DNA of 46,959 bases from Mycobacterium arosiense ATCC BAA-1401 = DSM 45069 (GCF_002086125.1 NZ_MVHG01000033.1:1-46959), one strand, 5' to 3'. Shown: positions 16,554-25,521, counted from the first letter of the stretch. The notes: generated by a model not told the origin, from the sequence alone. Numbers and translations: made by a program.

Positions 16554-18203
16554 ATGACCGCGCCAATCTGGATGGCCTCCCCTCCGGAGGTGCATTCGGC
16601 GCTGCTCGGCAGCGGACCGGGGCCCGGCCCGTTACTGGCCGCCGCGGCGGCCTGGACCTCGCTGAGCGTGGCATATGCCGAGTCGGCGGACGAGCTGGCC
16701 GCGCTGTTGGGCGCCGCGCAAGCCGGAAGCTGGGACGGCCCGAGCGCCGCGGCATACGTGGCCGCGCACGCGCCGTATCAAGAGTGGTTGGCGCAGACAA
16801 GCGCCGACAGCGCGGCCATGGCCGCCCAACACGACATTGCCGCCGCCGCCTACACCGCGGCGCTGGCAGCCATGCCGACGCTGCCCGAGTTGGCCGCCAA
16901 CCACGCCATGCACGCGGTCTTGACGGCCACCAATTTCTTTGGCATCAACACCATTCCGATCGCGGTGAACGAATCCGACTACGCGCGGATGTGGGTCCAG
17001 GCCGCCACCGTGATGAGCACCTATCAGAGCGTTGCGACGGCCGCGGTGACCGCCGCGCCGCAGGCCGAACCGGCACCGCAGGTCATGAAGGCCACCGCGC
17101 CGGCGGCCGGCTCCGAACGGTCCTCGTATCCCCCGGACACGCAGAACCAGTGGCTGGACTGGTTGCAGCGGACCGGGTTTGTCGACTTCTACAACACCTA
17201 TATCCAGCCGTTGATCGACCAGCTGATGAACAACCCGTTCCTTCAGTCCCTGTTTTCCGGTTTCGACCCGTGGCTGCCGTCGCTCGGCAACCCGCTGAGC
17301 TTCCTGAACCCGTTCAACATCGCGTTCGCCCTCGGCTACCCGATGGACTTCGGTTCGTACTTCGGCTACCTGGCCCAAATGTTCGGCTTCGTCGCGGCGG
17401 ATCTCGCGGCGGCGTTCGCCTCGGGTAACCCCGCCACGATCGCATGGACCGTGCTGTTCACCACCATCGAGGTGATCGGCACCGTCATCACCGACACCAT
17501 CGCGTTGATCAAGACGTTGCTCGAGCAGATGATCGTGCTGATCCCGCTCATCGTGCCGCTGCTGACCGTCGCGGTGGTTCCGGTGGTCATCCCCACCTTG
17601 GTGGGGGGCCTGTCGGGCCTGACGGGTCTGGCCGGGCTGCACGCCATCCCGGTCGTGCCACTGATTCCGGCCCCGACGCTCGTCCCGCTGGCGCTAGCGC
17701 CCACACCGCCTCCGACGCCGGCCCCGGCGCCGGCTCCCGCCCCGGCGCCGGCCTCCGCACCGGCCGCGACACCCGCGCCGGCCGCGCCCGGGGCCCCGCC
17801 GCCCACACCGGCGGGCCCGCCGGTGGCCGCGATGCAAGGCCTTGGCTACATGGTCGGTGGCCTGACCGCGGACGCGCGCAGGGCGGCGAGCACCAGCGCC
17901 CGCGCGCGCAGGGCGGCGGCGGCCGGCGCCGCCGAGGCCGAGGCGGTGGCGCCAACTGAGGACGAGGCGACGACGAAGCGCCGGCACCGGGTCAAGGTCA
18001 CCGAACTCGGCCGCGGGTACGAATACATGGATCTCGAGCCCGAGCCGTCGACGGCCTCGGGCCGGCCGGGGCCGACGATGGGATTCGCCGGCACCATGAC
18101 TACGAAGGCCGCAACCGGACCGGTGGGATTGAGTGCGCCGGTCGCCGACGAATTCGACGACCGGCCGCGCACACCGTTGCTGCCCGGAACCTGGGACGCC
18201 TAA
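16554..18203 (+). CDS. PPE family protein, PPW subfamily (PPE2-like)
   Basis: The protein has 549 residues. The N-terminal 180 are a PPE domain ([21 protein letters not shown] near 60, [14 protein letters not shown] near 122-135). The middle carries hydrophobic segments (near 285-345), then comes a long Pro/Ala tract (about 375-425). The C-terminal signature of the PPW subfamily is present: GFAGT and P-x-x-P-x-x-W (PLLPGTW) at the end. A basic patch [10 protein letters not shown] (near 472-481) resembles the region in M. tuberculosis PPE2 reported as a nuclear localisation signal, but here that is inference. PPE proteins are mostly exported by type VII secretion; no PE partner is adjacent. 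The gene sits behind a B12 riboswitch, as PPE2 does, but no cob genes follow. Confidence 0.92.
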   Translation: MTAPIWMASPPEVHSALLGSGPGPGPLLAAAAAWTSLSVAYAESADELAALLGAAQAGSWDGPSAAAYVAAHAPYQEWLAQTSADSAAMAAQHDIAAAAYTAALAAMPTLPELAANHAMHAVLTATNFFGINTIPIAVNESDYARMWVQAATVMSTYQSVATAAVTAAPQAEPAPQVMKATAPAAGSERSSYPPDTQNQWLDWLQRTGFVDFYNTYIQPLIDQLMNNPFLQSLFSGFDPWLPSLGNPLSFLNPFNIAFALGYPMDFGSYFGYLAQMFGFVAADLAAAFASGNPATIAWTVLFTTIEVIGTVITDTIALIKTLLEQMIVLIPLIVPLLTVAVVPVVIPTLVGGLSGLTGLAGLHAIPVVPLIPAPTLVPLALAPTPPPTPAPAPAPAPAPASAPAATPAPAAPGAPPPTPAGPPVAAMQGLGYMVGGLTADARRAASTSARARRAAAAGAAEAEAVAPTEDEATTKRRHRVKVTELGRGYEYMDLEPEPSTASGRPGPTMGFAGTMTTKAATGPVGLSAPVADEFDDRPRTPLLPGTWDA

Positions 18204-18205
18204 CC

Positions 18206-18535
18206 CTATTGGCTATTGGCCGTCTGGGCTTCCTCGAGGAAGTGGTCCACCACGTCGGGGCCATTGGAGTGCAACTTGATGGACAGCTCGAGCAGCCTGT
18301 CCTTGACCTGCTTCGGCAGCAGCTCGATCGAGCGGGTGGTGGCCGAGTCGTACTTCGCCCCCGGAAAGCGATGCAGGAGAACATTTTTCTGCTCTTCGGT
18401 GGTGTAGATCTCGAGCAGCTTCATGCCGGCGAACGCCTCGATCGCCCGGTCCGCCATTCCGGCATTGGCCAGCGCTTCCAACCGTTCCTCGTTGATCCAG
18501 ACGTTGACCTTGATCTTCTTTTCGGCAGTGCTCAT
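18206..18535 (-). CDS. Conserved small protein of unknown function in the sulfate-activation operon
   Basis: I do not recognise this 109-residue protein. It starts with an ATG overlapping the sat stop (ATGA), so it is translated with sat. It is charged and soluble, with no signal or membrane segment: KIKVNVWINEERLEALANAG at the N-terminus, GMKLLEIYTTEEQKNVLLHR in the middle, and a C-terminal helix-rich part. It has no cysteine and no zinc or nucleotide motif. Its tight coupling suggests a partner or regulator of ATP sulfurylase, or a small protein acting on PAPS. The PPE gene ends just beyond it on the other strand. Confidence 0.8.
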   Translation of the reverse strand: MSTAEKKIKVNVWINEERLEALANAGMADRAIEAFAGMKLLEIYTTEEQKNVLLHRFPGAKYDSATTRSIELLPKQVKDRLLELSIKLHSNGPDVVDHFLEEAQTANSQ

Positions 18536-19791
18536 GGGTTCTCCAATTGGTTCAGCGTGAAGACCGGCAGTCTGTCTTTCAGGTACTCCTCGGTGACGAA
18601 CGGCGAACCCTGGCCGTACTTCGCGGCGCTGTCCATCACGATTTCGAACACCTCGTGCCGCATCACCTTTTGGGTCGGCTTGACCTCGTCGGTCAGGATG
18701 CTCCGAATCAGGCTGCCGCTGAAGCTCTGTGACCGATCGTCGTGTCCGCACAGTGCCGAGTTGGTGACCTCCTGGCAGACCGGGCAGTACCAGTTCTCCC
18801 GCAGGAACACCGGTTTGATCCCCAGCTTGCCCCGATATTGCTTGAGGATGTTCTGGGAATCGTAAGGGTGGTAGAAATCGCCCACCCCCGCATGGTCGCG
18901 CCCGAACATGTGATGCGTGCAGCCCAGGTTCGTCCGCAGGATCGCGTGAAAGATGGCCTCCCGCGGACCCGCGTAGCGCATGTCCCACAGTGTGAACGAC
19001 ACCAGGTGGACTTCGTCGCGGAAATATCCGCTGGCACGTAACTCGTTCTGCGCCAACAAGATGGCTTCGTCGATGTAATCCCCGACGCGCTTCTGGCCGA
19101 TGATGGCGTTGACCAGCACGCCCGTGTTCAGGCTGTCGACGGGCTGGTCCTCGTTCGCCGCCAGCCACGCTTGCTTCATCAATGCCTCGTGGCCGGTGTG
19201 CGGAACGTTTCGGGTCTGATGGGCGACGGCGCGCTTCCAATCCTTTTTCGCCAGCGCGTCCTTGTGCTGCCGGGGCGTGAGCCAAAAGCTCTTGAACGGT
19301 TCGTTGAACACCGGCTCGTTGATGAGCGTGATGTCGCCGCCGATGAAACGATTCGCATAGGCAAGCGTCTTCTTGACGCCCGGATGCCGGGAATCGCTGG
19401 TGCCATAAGTCTTTTCGGCCATGCGTTGCAAGTCGTACTCGTAGATCTCGGAGACCTCGAACAGCGCCATCGGGGCGTCGAGATATTCGAGGACGACGCT
19501 TTTTCCCTCCGTCACCCCGAAATTCTCGACATCTTCGGCGGACAGATCGAAGACGATCGGGATGCTCCACAGCGTGCCGTCGGGCAGCTCGAAGTCGTCC
19601 AGCGTGCCATCCACTTCGCGCCGGCCCATGAACCCCGTCAGCGGGGTGAAGAAGCCGTAGGACAGGCTGATGACCTCGTGCGCGGTGGCCTTCGAAATCG
19701 GGATGCGCGGCAACCCGTCGATCCGGCTCGCCGCATTCTCGGTGGATACCCGCTCCACGATCGGCTTGCCGTTATGCCCTTGATAGCTCAT
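18532..19791 (-). CDS. sat: ATP sulfurylase, homo-oligomeric Sat type
   Basis: This 419-residue enzyme makes adenosine phosphosulfate (APS) from ATP and sulfate. It is the single-subunit Sat type, unlike the CysD/CysN type usual in mycobacteria. The first active-site motif reads QTRNVPHTGH (192-201), keeping Q-x-R-N-x-x-H-x-x-H although the usual Pro after RN is Val. GRDHAG (297-302) is intact. A zinc-site pattern C336-x2-C339-x8-C348-x-H350 matches bacterial and archaeal Sat. GAGGT precedes the ATG. It follows cysC by 79 bases and overlaps the unknown gene. Sampled lines here are about 57-65% GC, below the flanks, which hints at transfer. Confidence 0.93.
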   Translation of the reverse strand: MSYQGHNGKPIVERVSTENAASRIDGLPRIPISKATAHEVISLSYGFFTPLTGFMGRREVDGTLDDFELPDGTLWSIPIVFDLSAEDVENFGVTEGKSVVLEYLDAPMALFEVSEIYEYDLQRMAEKTYGTSDSRHPGVKKTLAYANRFIGGDITLINEPVFNEPFKSFWLTPRQHKDALAKKDWKRAVAHQTRNVPHTGHEALMKQAWLAANEDQPVDSLNTGVLVNAIIGQKRVGDYIDEAILLAQNELRASGYFRDEVHLVSFTLWDMRYAGPREAIFHAILRTNLGCTHHMFGRDHAGVGDFYHPYDSQNILKQYRGKLGIKPVFLRENWYCPVCQEVTNSALCGHDDRSQSFSGSLIRSILTDEVKPTQKVMRHEVFEIVMDSAAKYGQGSPFVTEEYLKDRLPVFTLNQLENP

Positions 19792-19870
19792 GTGATTGAC
19801 CTCGTTTCGCGTATCGGCGGTTGCCGGTGCGGTGGACGGCTCCCGACGCCGTCGTTGCCGAACCTGTCCG

Positions 19871-20536
19871 CTAGGCGTCCTGGACGGCGGCCGAGATGAC
19901 GCCCACCCGCTCGAGATGGGCGATCACTTCCTCGGCCAGCGTGTCCGCATCTTTGTTGCCGCCTTCGAGCCGCAGCTCGGGCTGTGCCGGCGCTTCGTAG
20001 GGGTCGTCGATTCCGGTGAATCCTTTGATCTCGCCGGCCCGGGCCTTCTTGTAGAGGCCTTTGGGATCGCGCTGCTCGCATATCTCGATCGGGGTGTCGA
20101 TGAAGATCTCGTGAAAATCGCCGTCGTTCAGGGTGGCCCGAATCGCGTCGCGATCGCGGACGTAGGGGCTGATGAAGGCCGTCAACGCGATGACACCGGA
20201 CTCGCAGAACAGCTTCGCGACCGCGCCGATGCGCCGGATGTTCTCCTCGCGGTCCTGGGCGGAAAATCCAAGGCCGAACCGCTTCGCGAACTCGGAGCCG
20301 TGCCGCTCTTCGAGCAATTCCGGGCCGGCGTTCAGACCGTACCGGACGTTGTCGCCGTCCAGCAGAAAGCTACGGATGCCCCGCTCGTAGAGCTTCTGCT
20401 CGACGACGTTGGCCACGGTGCTCTTGCCGCTGCCGCTCAGGCCGGTGAACCAGATGACGCAGCCTTTGTGCCCGTTGAGGCTCTCGCGCTCGGCGCGGCT
20501 TATCTGATGTTCGTGCCAAGTGATGTTGTTGGCCAC
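19871..20536 (-). CDS. cysC: APS kinase
   Basis: This 221-residue kinase phosphorylates APS to PAPS, the universal sulfate donor. It has the P-loop GLSGSGKST (32-40), DGDNVRYGLN (60-69), FSAQDREENIRR (91-102), the ISP phospho-acceptor region and KGLYKKARAGEIKGFTGID. About 17 extra residues (roughly 70-87, GPELLEERHG and on) separate GLN from LGF compared with E. coli CysC, an insertion next to the APS site. The GTG start has AGGAG eight bases upstream and gives the common VANNITWHEH opening; a start at 20638 is less likely. It is the first gene of the cysC-sat-unknown operon. Confidence 0.92.
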   Translation of the reverse strand: MANNITWHEHQISRAERESLNGHKGCVIWFTGLSGSGKSTVANVVEQKLYERGIRSFLLDGDNVRYGLNAGPELLEERHGSEFAKRFGLGFSAQDREENIRRIGAVAKLFCESGVIALTAFISPYVRDRDAIRATLNDGDFHEIFIDTPIEICEQRDPKGLYKKARAGEIKGFTGIDDPYEAPAQPELRLEGGNKDADTLAEEVIAHLERVGVISAAVQDA

Positions 20537-20827
20537 TTCCAGCTCCTGTTCACAACGTTGCGCGCGGGGACCTGTGCGCGCGGAATCACCCACCGCATCG
20601 AGCCTGGCCACACACACCTTCACCATATTGTTTAGCAATGAAATCGGAGTAGAACCAGTCCACGAGTAAAGATGGTCAACTTACGCCAGTTTGTGGCGCG
20701 GCTATCCCGCGCCCTGCCTTTATCCGCCCGCGTCGGCTGCCGGCCGAACGGCCGACGGGGCGCAAACCGCCCGGGCCATCGAAAAGCTTTTACCCACAAA
20801 GCAATTCGTTGCGCATCGGCCGGCCGG
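20537..20827. other. Intergenic region upstream of cysC
   Basis: These 291 bases lie between the leftward transporter stop and cysC. A relatively AT-rich patch near 20618-20670 is the best place for the cysC promoter. I find no convincing coding sequence, no riboswitch and no clear operator. Confidence 0.4.
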
Positions 20828-23191
20828 CTACGTGTCGCTGGTTTGTTCGGAGTCCTGCGACTCGGCGTCGTTGGCGGGATCCTCGATGATTTGATAGGCC
20901 GGATCGAGCATCGAGATGGCCCGGGTGCCGGCCTGGCGGGCCTTCCCGGTGATCCGCAACACCTGACCGGGCTGTATGTCGGCGCCGCCGTGGCCCGGGC
21001 GGAAGGTGACGGTCATTTCGCCGCTGCTGTCCCCGATGACGATCTGTCGGTGGGTGCGGCCGCGGGTCGTCACGTCTTGGACCTCGTTGACGCGCCCTTC
21101 GACGCTGGCGCGCTGCCCCGAGATCAGGCCGGCCACCATGACCACCGATCGCGGCCGCTGCGGGTGTTCGTAGGCGTCGACCGTGCGGTCCTCGTCCTGG
21201 GACACCCACGCCTCGAGCTTGTCGATCCCTTGCCCGATCCGCTGGTCCAAGGAGCCGGGGTAGGCCTCCCTGATCCGCGATTCGACGTCGTAGGGCACGA
21301 TCGTCGCCGCGGCGTCGGGAACGAGGCTGACCGCTCGCGCGATCTTGTCGGCGGTGCGGTCGTGCAGCACGCGGCCCAGCAGCCGGGCGAATGTTCGTCG
21401 CGGCAGCAGCACCGTCACGTTGGTGCGCGCCTTCTCTTCACGCGCCTTGGCGACCAGCAGCTGAGCGGCCCGGCTGATCCGCCGGTCCGGGCAGTCCACG
21501 ACGCGCAGCGGGGTGTCGAGTTCGAAATGGTCCCAACGCTTTCGCAGCAGGGCCGCGTGGGCGGGGTCGACCATGAAATGCACCGCGATCAGCTCGTCGG
21601 CCCGCAATCCCCTGCCGTAGCGCAACGCCTCGATCACCGCCAGATCGACCGAGTCGACCAACACGAACACCCGGTGCCGCGCGTATTTAACCAGCTCCGG
21701 GCGATCGGTGCGGAACATCTCGAGAATGGCCGCCTCGGCCCGATATTCGCGGTTGAGCCGGGTCAGCACGAACACCAATAGCGGGAACACGACCACCACC
21801 AGCCACGCGCCCTCGGTGAATTTCGCCACCGCGAAGATGCCCACCACGATCGTCGACAGGATCGCCGCGGACAGGTTGATCGCCAGTCGCCGTCGCCAGC
21901 CCGATTCCCGATGCGTCAGGTGGTGTTTGGTCATGCCGTAGCCGGCCATCGAGAAGCCGGTGAACACCCCGATCGCGTAGAACGGCACCAACGCATTCAC
22001 CGAGCCGCCGGTGACCACCAGCAATGCCACCGACAACGCCGTCAGCGTGATGATCCCGTTCGAAAACACCAGGCGGTGGCCACGTTTGGTGAGTTGCCTG
22101 GGCAAAAACCGATCTTCGGCGACGAAATTGGCCAGCGCCGGAAACCCGTTGAAGCTGGTGTTGGCGCCGGTGAACAAGATGGCGGCCGTGGCCGTCTGGA
22201 CCAGAACATAAAGGACGTCGCCGACCACGCCGTTGCCGAAGACGGCCCGCCCGATCTGCGACAGGACCGAGGGGTACTCGGTCAGGTACGGCGTGGCATG
22301 GGTGACGTGGGCCAGGTAGGCGACGCCGGCCAGCAACAAGCCCAGGATGGTCGCCATCGCGGTCAGCACTCGGCGCGCGTTGCGCCCCTGGGGCTTTCGG
22401 AAATACTCGACCGTGTTGGAAATGGCCTCGACCCCGGTCAGTGACGAACCGCCGTTGGCGAACGCGCGCAGCAGCACCAAGATGGTGGCGCCCAGCACCA
22501 ACCCGTTGCCCTGGTGCACCGGCACGGCCCCGGCCATATGTGCGGGATCGTAGATCGGCAGGTTCCCGATGACCGCGCGCACGACGCCGACGACGATGGT
22601 CAGTCCGACCATGACGACGAAGGAATACGTCGCCACCGCGAACGGCAATCCCGCTTCCTTGAGGCCGCGCAGGTTGGCGTAACAGATGAGAAGCACTACG
22701 GCGACGGTGAGTTCGAGGCTGTAGGGGCCCAGCGCGGGGATCGCCGAAACCACCGCGACGGTCCCCGCCGCCGACTGCACGGCGACCGTGACCACGTAGT
22801 CGATCAGCAGCGCCGCGGCGGCGATCTGCGCGACCCGGGGCCCGAAATTGTCGCGCGCGACGATATACGAGCCGCCGGCCCGGGTGTAGGCCATGACCAC
22901 CTGCCGGTACGAGGCGGCCACCAGCACCAGGATCAGCAGGATCACGCCGGTGATGGGCAGCAACAGCAAAAAGGCGGCCAGCCCCGCGTGGGGTAACAGC
23001 TCGATCAGGATCTGCTCGGGGCCATACGCCACCGAGGACACCGCGTCGGGCGAAAGCGCCCCCAGCGCAACCTCATTCGACAACTTCTCGGATGCGATGT
23101 CCTCGGTGATCAGCGGCTTGCCCAGGAACACCCGTCTGGCGATGTCCCCCGGCGAGGGTGGGATGCGCAGCTTGCCGGTCGAACTGGTCAC
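20828..23191 (-). CDS. KimA-like APC-superfamily potassium transporter with C-terminal OB-fold-like domain
   Basis: The protein has about 787 residues from the chosen GTG (another GTG is six bases upstream, an ATG at 23263). The N-terminal 500 residues hold some 12 membrane segments. The opening LSPDAVSSVAYGPEQIL matches the KimA/YdaO potassium importer family. The Asp and Tyr spaced as in KimA (D49, Y56) and a DYxxT motif (D131, Y132, T135) agree with its potassium site. A soluble region (500-680) follows, and the last 90 residues (SVEGRVNEVQDVTTRG to VLRITGKARQ) look like an OB-fold. The likely role is proton-coupled potassium uptake; older annotation would say amino acid permease. M. tuberculosis, as I recall, encodes an APC permease (Rv2690c) near a separate OB-fold protein (Rv2694c). 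Confidence 0.82.
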   Translation of the reverse strand: MTSSTGKLRIPPSPGDIARRVFLGKPLITEDIASEKLSNEVALGALSPDAVSSVAYGPEQILIELLPHAGLAAFLLLLPITGVILLILVLVAASYRQVVMAYTRAGGSYIVARDNFGPRVAQIAAAALLIDYVVTVAVQSAAGTVAVVSAIPALGPYSLELTVAVVLLICYANLRGLKEAGLPFAVATYSFVVMVGLTIVVGVVRAVIGNLPIYDPAHMAGAVPVHQGNGLVLGATILVLLRAFANGGSSLTGVEAISNTVEYFRKPQGRNARRVLTAMATILGLLLAGVAYLAHVTHATPYLTEYPSVLSQIGRAVFGNGVVGDVLYVLVQTATAAILFTGANTSFNGFPALANFVAEDRFLPRQLTKRGHRLVFSNGIITLTALSVALLVVTGGSVNALVPFYAIGVFTGFSMAGYGMTKHHLTHRESGWRRRLAINLSAAILSTIVVGIFAVAKFTEGAWLVVVVFPLLVFVLTRLNREYRAEAAILEMFRTDRPELVKYARHRVFVLVDSVDLAVIEALRYGRGLRADELIAVHFMVDPAHAALLRKRWDHFELDTPLRVVDCPDRRISRAAQLLVAKAREEKARTNVTVLLPRRTFARLLGRVLHDRTADKIARAVSLVPDAAATIVPYDVESRIREAYPGSLDQRIGQGIDKLEAWVSQDEDRTVDAYEHPQRPRSVVMVAGLISGQRASVEGRVNEVQDVTTRGRTHRQIVIGDSSGEMTVTFRPGHGGADIQPGQVLRITGKARQAGTRAISMLDPAYQIIEDPANDAESQDSEQTSDT

Positions 23192-23224
23192 GAGCACCGT
23201 CCTTACCCCGGGTCGAGAACGTGG

Positions 23225-23254
23225 AACGCCTGAAGATGCAACGCCTGAAGATGC
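23225..23254. repeat. Tandem 15-bp direct repeat upstream of the KimA-like gene
   Basis: AACGCCTGAAGATGC occurs twice back to back (23225-23239, 23240-23254) just upstream of the transporter start and downstream of dapC. It could be a regulatory duplication or a replication slip. Confidence 0.8.
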
Positions 23255-23316
23255 ATTGTGCACGCTCGGCCCGTCTCGGGCCCCGGGCGGTGCGAAAAGG
23301 CCGGGCCGGATGCCCG

Positions 23317-24402
23317 CTAGGCGAGTCGCCGCACGGCGGCGGCGATCCGCTCGTCGCCGGCGGTCAGCGCGACGCGCACGTGCCGCGCGCCGCGGGGGCC
23401 GTAGAAATCACCCGGTGCCACCAGGATGCCGCGCTGCGCCAGCCAGGCGACGCTGTCGTGGCACGGCTCGCCGCGGGTGACCCACAGGTAGAGGCCGGCT
23501 TCGGAATGGTCGACGGTGAAGCCGGCCGATCGCAGCGCGGGCAGCAGGGCCGCGCGGCGCCGCTCGTAGCGTTCCCGCTGAACCCGCTCGTGGGCGTCGT
23601 CGTCCAGGGCCGCCACCATGGCCGCCTGCACCGGCGTGGGCACCATCATCCCGGCGTGCTTGCGCACGGCCAGCAGCTCGTCGACCAGCTCGGGGTCCCC
23701 GGCGACGAATCCGGCCCGGTATCCGGCCAGCGACGAGCTCTTCGACAGGGAGTGGATCGCCAGCAGGCCGGTGTGGTCGCCGTCGCAGACCGAGGGGTGC
23801 AGGATCGACAGCGGCCGGTCGTCCCAACCCAACCCCAGGTAGCACTCGTCCGAGGCCACCAGGCAGCCCCTGTCGCGGGTCCACCCGACCACCTTGCGCA
23901 GGTGATCGATGCCCAGGACACGTCCGGTCGGGTTGCTCGGCGAGTTCAGGTAATACAGCGACGGCGATTGGGGACCCACCTGGGTCAGCGAATCCGCGCG
24001 CAGCACCCGCGCCCCGGCCAGCCGGGCCCCGACGCCATAGGTCGGATACGCCAGTTCGGGTACCACGATCACGTCCGCGGCGCCCAGGCCCAGCAAAGTA
24101 GGCAGCCAGGCGATGAGCTCCTTGGTGCCGATCACCGGGAGCACGGCCGCCTCGCTGAGCCCGGTGATGCCGAAGCGGCGGTCCAGCGCGGCGACCGCCG
24201 ATTCGCGCAGCCGGGCGGTGCCGACGGTGGCGGGATAACCCGGCGCCGACGCGGCGGCGGCCAGCGCCTCCTGGATCACCGGGGCGACCGGGTCCACCGG
24301 GGTGCCGACGGAGAGGTCGACGATCCCGTCCGGGTGGGCGCGGGCCAGCGCCTTCGCGTCGGCGAGGGTGTCCCAAGGGAACTCCGGCAGGGCCGCCGAC
24401 AC
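23317..24402 (-). CDS. dapC: Succinyldiaminopimelate aminotransferase (actinobacterial DapC type)
   Basis: This 361-residue fold-type I PLP aminotransferase should make N-succinyl-diaminopimelate for lysine and peptidoglycan synthesis. It shows NSPSNPTGRVLG (PLP and substrate Asn), DECYLG, and SLSKSSSLAGYRAG with the PLP lysine. Location next to fdxC is the conserved actinobacterial dapC arrangement (Rv1177-Rv1178). The GTG at 24402 gives the length of the M. tuberculosis homologue; a GTG at 24435 is possible. M. tuberculosis also has another enzyme (Rv0858c) named DapC, so the exact substrate is not certain. Confidence 0.87.
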   Translation of the reverse strand: MSAALPEFPWDTLADAKALARAHPDGIVDLSVGTPVDPVAPVIQEALAAAASAPGYPATVGTARLRESAVAALDRRFGITGLSEAAVLPVIGTKELIAWLPTLLGLGAADVIVVPELAYPTYGVGARLAGARVLRADSLTQVGPQSPSLYYLNSPSNPTGRVLGIDHLRKVVGWTRDRGCLVASDECYLGLGWDDRPLSILHPSVCDGDHTGLLAIHSLSKSSSLAGYRAGFVAGDPELVDELLAVRKHAGMMVPTPVQAAMVAALDDDAHERVQRERYERRRAALLPALRSAGFTVDHSEAGLYLWVTRGEPCHDSVAWLAQRGILVAPGDFYGPRGARHVRVALTAGDERIAAAVRRLA

Positions 24403-24443
24403 CGCCGGCCGGCGCTTTTTGAGCTGGTGGGGCACCGTGCCGC

Positions 24444-24770
24444 TCAGTCGCCCTCGCCTTGCGGCGCCAGATCCTTGATCACTTGCGGGTCGTTCTCGGT
24501 CATGCCGACCTTGGCCGCGCCGCCGGGCGATCCCAACTCGGCGAAAAAGTCGGCGTTGATCTGCGTGTATTGGCTCCACTGGTCCGGCACATCGTCTTCG
24601 TAATAGATCGCTTCGACGGGGCACACCGGCTCGCACGCCCCGCAGTCGACGCATTCGTCGGGGTGGATGTAGAGCATCCGAGCGCCTTCATAGATGCAGT
24701 CGACGGGGCACTCCTCGATACAGGCTTTGTCCTTGATGTCGACACAGGGCTCGGCGATCGTGTACGTCAC
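24444..24770 (-). CDS. fdxC: Seven-iron ferredoxin
   Basis: This 108-residue ferredoxin carries two iron-sulfur clusters. The N-terminal cysteines (C9, C17, C21, C25 in PCVDIKDKACIEECPVDC) and the second set (ECVDCGACEPVCP, near 44-56) give the [3Fe-4S][4Fe-4S] pattern of the Rv1177 family. I chose the GTG at 24770 because GGAGGAG lies six bases upstream; the ATG at 24785 would put this ribosome binding site inside the gene. It is an electron carrier, possibly for P450s or other oxidoreductases. dapC follows on the same strand. Confidence 0.93.
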   Translation of the reverse strand: MTYTIAEPCVDIKDKACIEECPVDCIYEGARMLYIHPDECVDCGACEPVCPVEAIYYEDDVPDQWSQYTQINADFFAELGSPGGAAKVGMTENDPQVIKDLAPQGEGD

Positions 24771-25164
24771 AGACGTCTCCTCCATGTACTAGCCCGTTTA
24801 CTGGGCTCAACTGTGGGCTGCTGCTGTCCAGCTGGCACCGGTGCGCGTCCGACCGCTGCCGATGAAGCTCTCGGTTACTGATACTAGACGTTGCAGATAC
24901 AGGTCAACCATTTAGCGCGTCCTCGAAACACCGATTTAAGACCGACAGTCTCGCAGCCCGCGACCGGGCCCCGTTTCGCCGACGGCGAACACCGCCGGCA
25001 CGCCGCTGAGCTGGGAACTGTAACGCCCACGCGGTGGCCCGCGATACTCGTTGTGTTGCAGGCACCCTCGCGGGGCCTGGTAATCTGAACAACGAAGACG
25101 GCAACCGCTGGGCAGACTTTTCTCGCCGTAATAGCGGTGCAATAACTGGGGAAGGTGTCCACAC
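24771..25164. other. Divergent intergenic region between fdxC and the TB8.4 gene
   Basis: About 390 bases separate divergent genes. For TB8.4, TTGCAG (25056-25061) and TAATCT (25081-25086), 19 bases apart, are a plausible -35/-10 pair. For fdxC, TAGTAT read leftward near 24882-24887 is a possible -10. M. tuberculosis has fadH and Rv1176c at this point; I see neither, nor remnants of them. Confidence 0.45.
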
Positions 25165-25497
25165 ATGAGGCTGTCGTTGAGCAAATTGGGCGTTGCGGTT
25201 GGCGGCGCGGCAATGGCGTTGACCGCCGCGGCCGGGGTGGCGTCTGCGGATCCCACCGACGCGATCATCAACACCACCTGCAACTACGGGCAGGTCATCG
25301 CGGCGCTGAATGCGACCGACCCGGCAGCTGCCCAACAGCTGAACTCGTCGCCGGTGGCGCAGTCCTACATCCGCAACTTCCTGGCTTCGCCGCCGCCGAA
25401 GCGCCAGCAGATGGCCCAGCAGATCCAGGCCATGCCGTCGGCGCAGAAGTACTACGCCGACATCAGCCAGGTCGCGGTCACCTGTAACAACTACTGA
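25165..25497 (+). CDS. Secreted T-cell antigen TB8.4 homologue (hemophore-like)
   Basis: This 110-residue exported protein is recognisable as the Rv1174c/TB8.4 family. A Sec signal peptide (about residues 1-28) ends at GVASA before DPTD. The mature part has two cysteines (TTCNYG near 38 and VTCNNY at the C-terminus) that probably form a disulfide. The fold is the mycobacterial small helical hemophore-like type, but a biochemical role is not established. GGGGAAGG lies ten bases before the ATG. Confidence 0.93.
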   Translation: MRLSLSKLGVAVGGAAMALTAAAGVASADPTDAIINTTCNYGQVIAALNATDPAAAQQLNSSPVAQSYIRNFLASPPPKRQQMAQQIQAMPSAQKYYADISQVAVTCNNY

Positions 25498-25521
25498 GCC
25501 GATCGCTTCGCACGAAGCGGT

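Noticed and set aside
16240..16557. 105-codon frame upstream of the PPE gene
   Set aside because: It runs through the cobalamin riboswitch, whose conserved bases explain the sequence better than a protein.
22893..23480. 195-codon + strand frame between transporter and dapC
   Set aside because: It overlaps two real genes on the other strand and turns into an Arg/Ala-rich run.
24884..25335. Leftward frames in the fdxC/TB8.4 gap
   Set aside because: They overlap the promoter and the TB8.4 coding sequence, with no motif and no good ribosome binding site.
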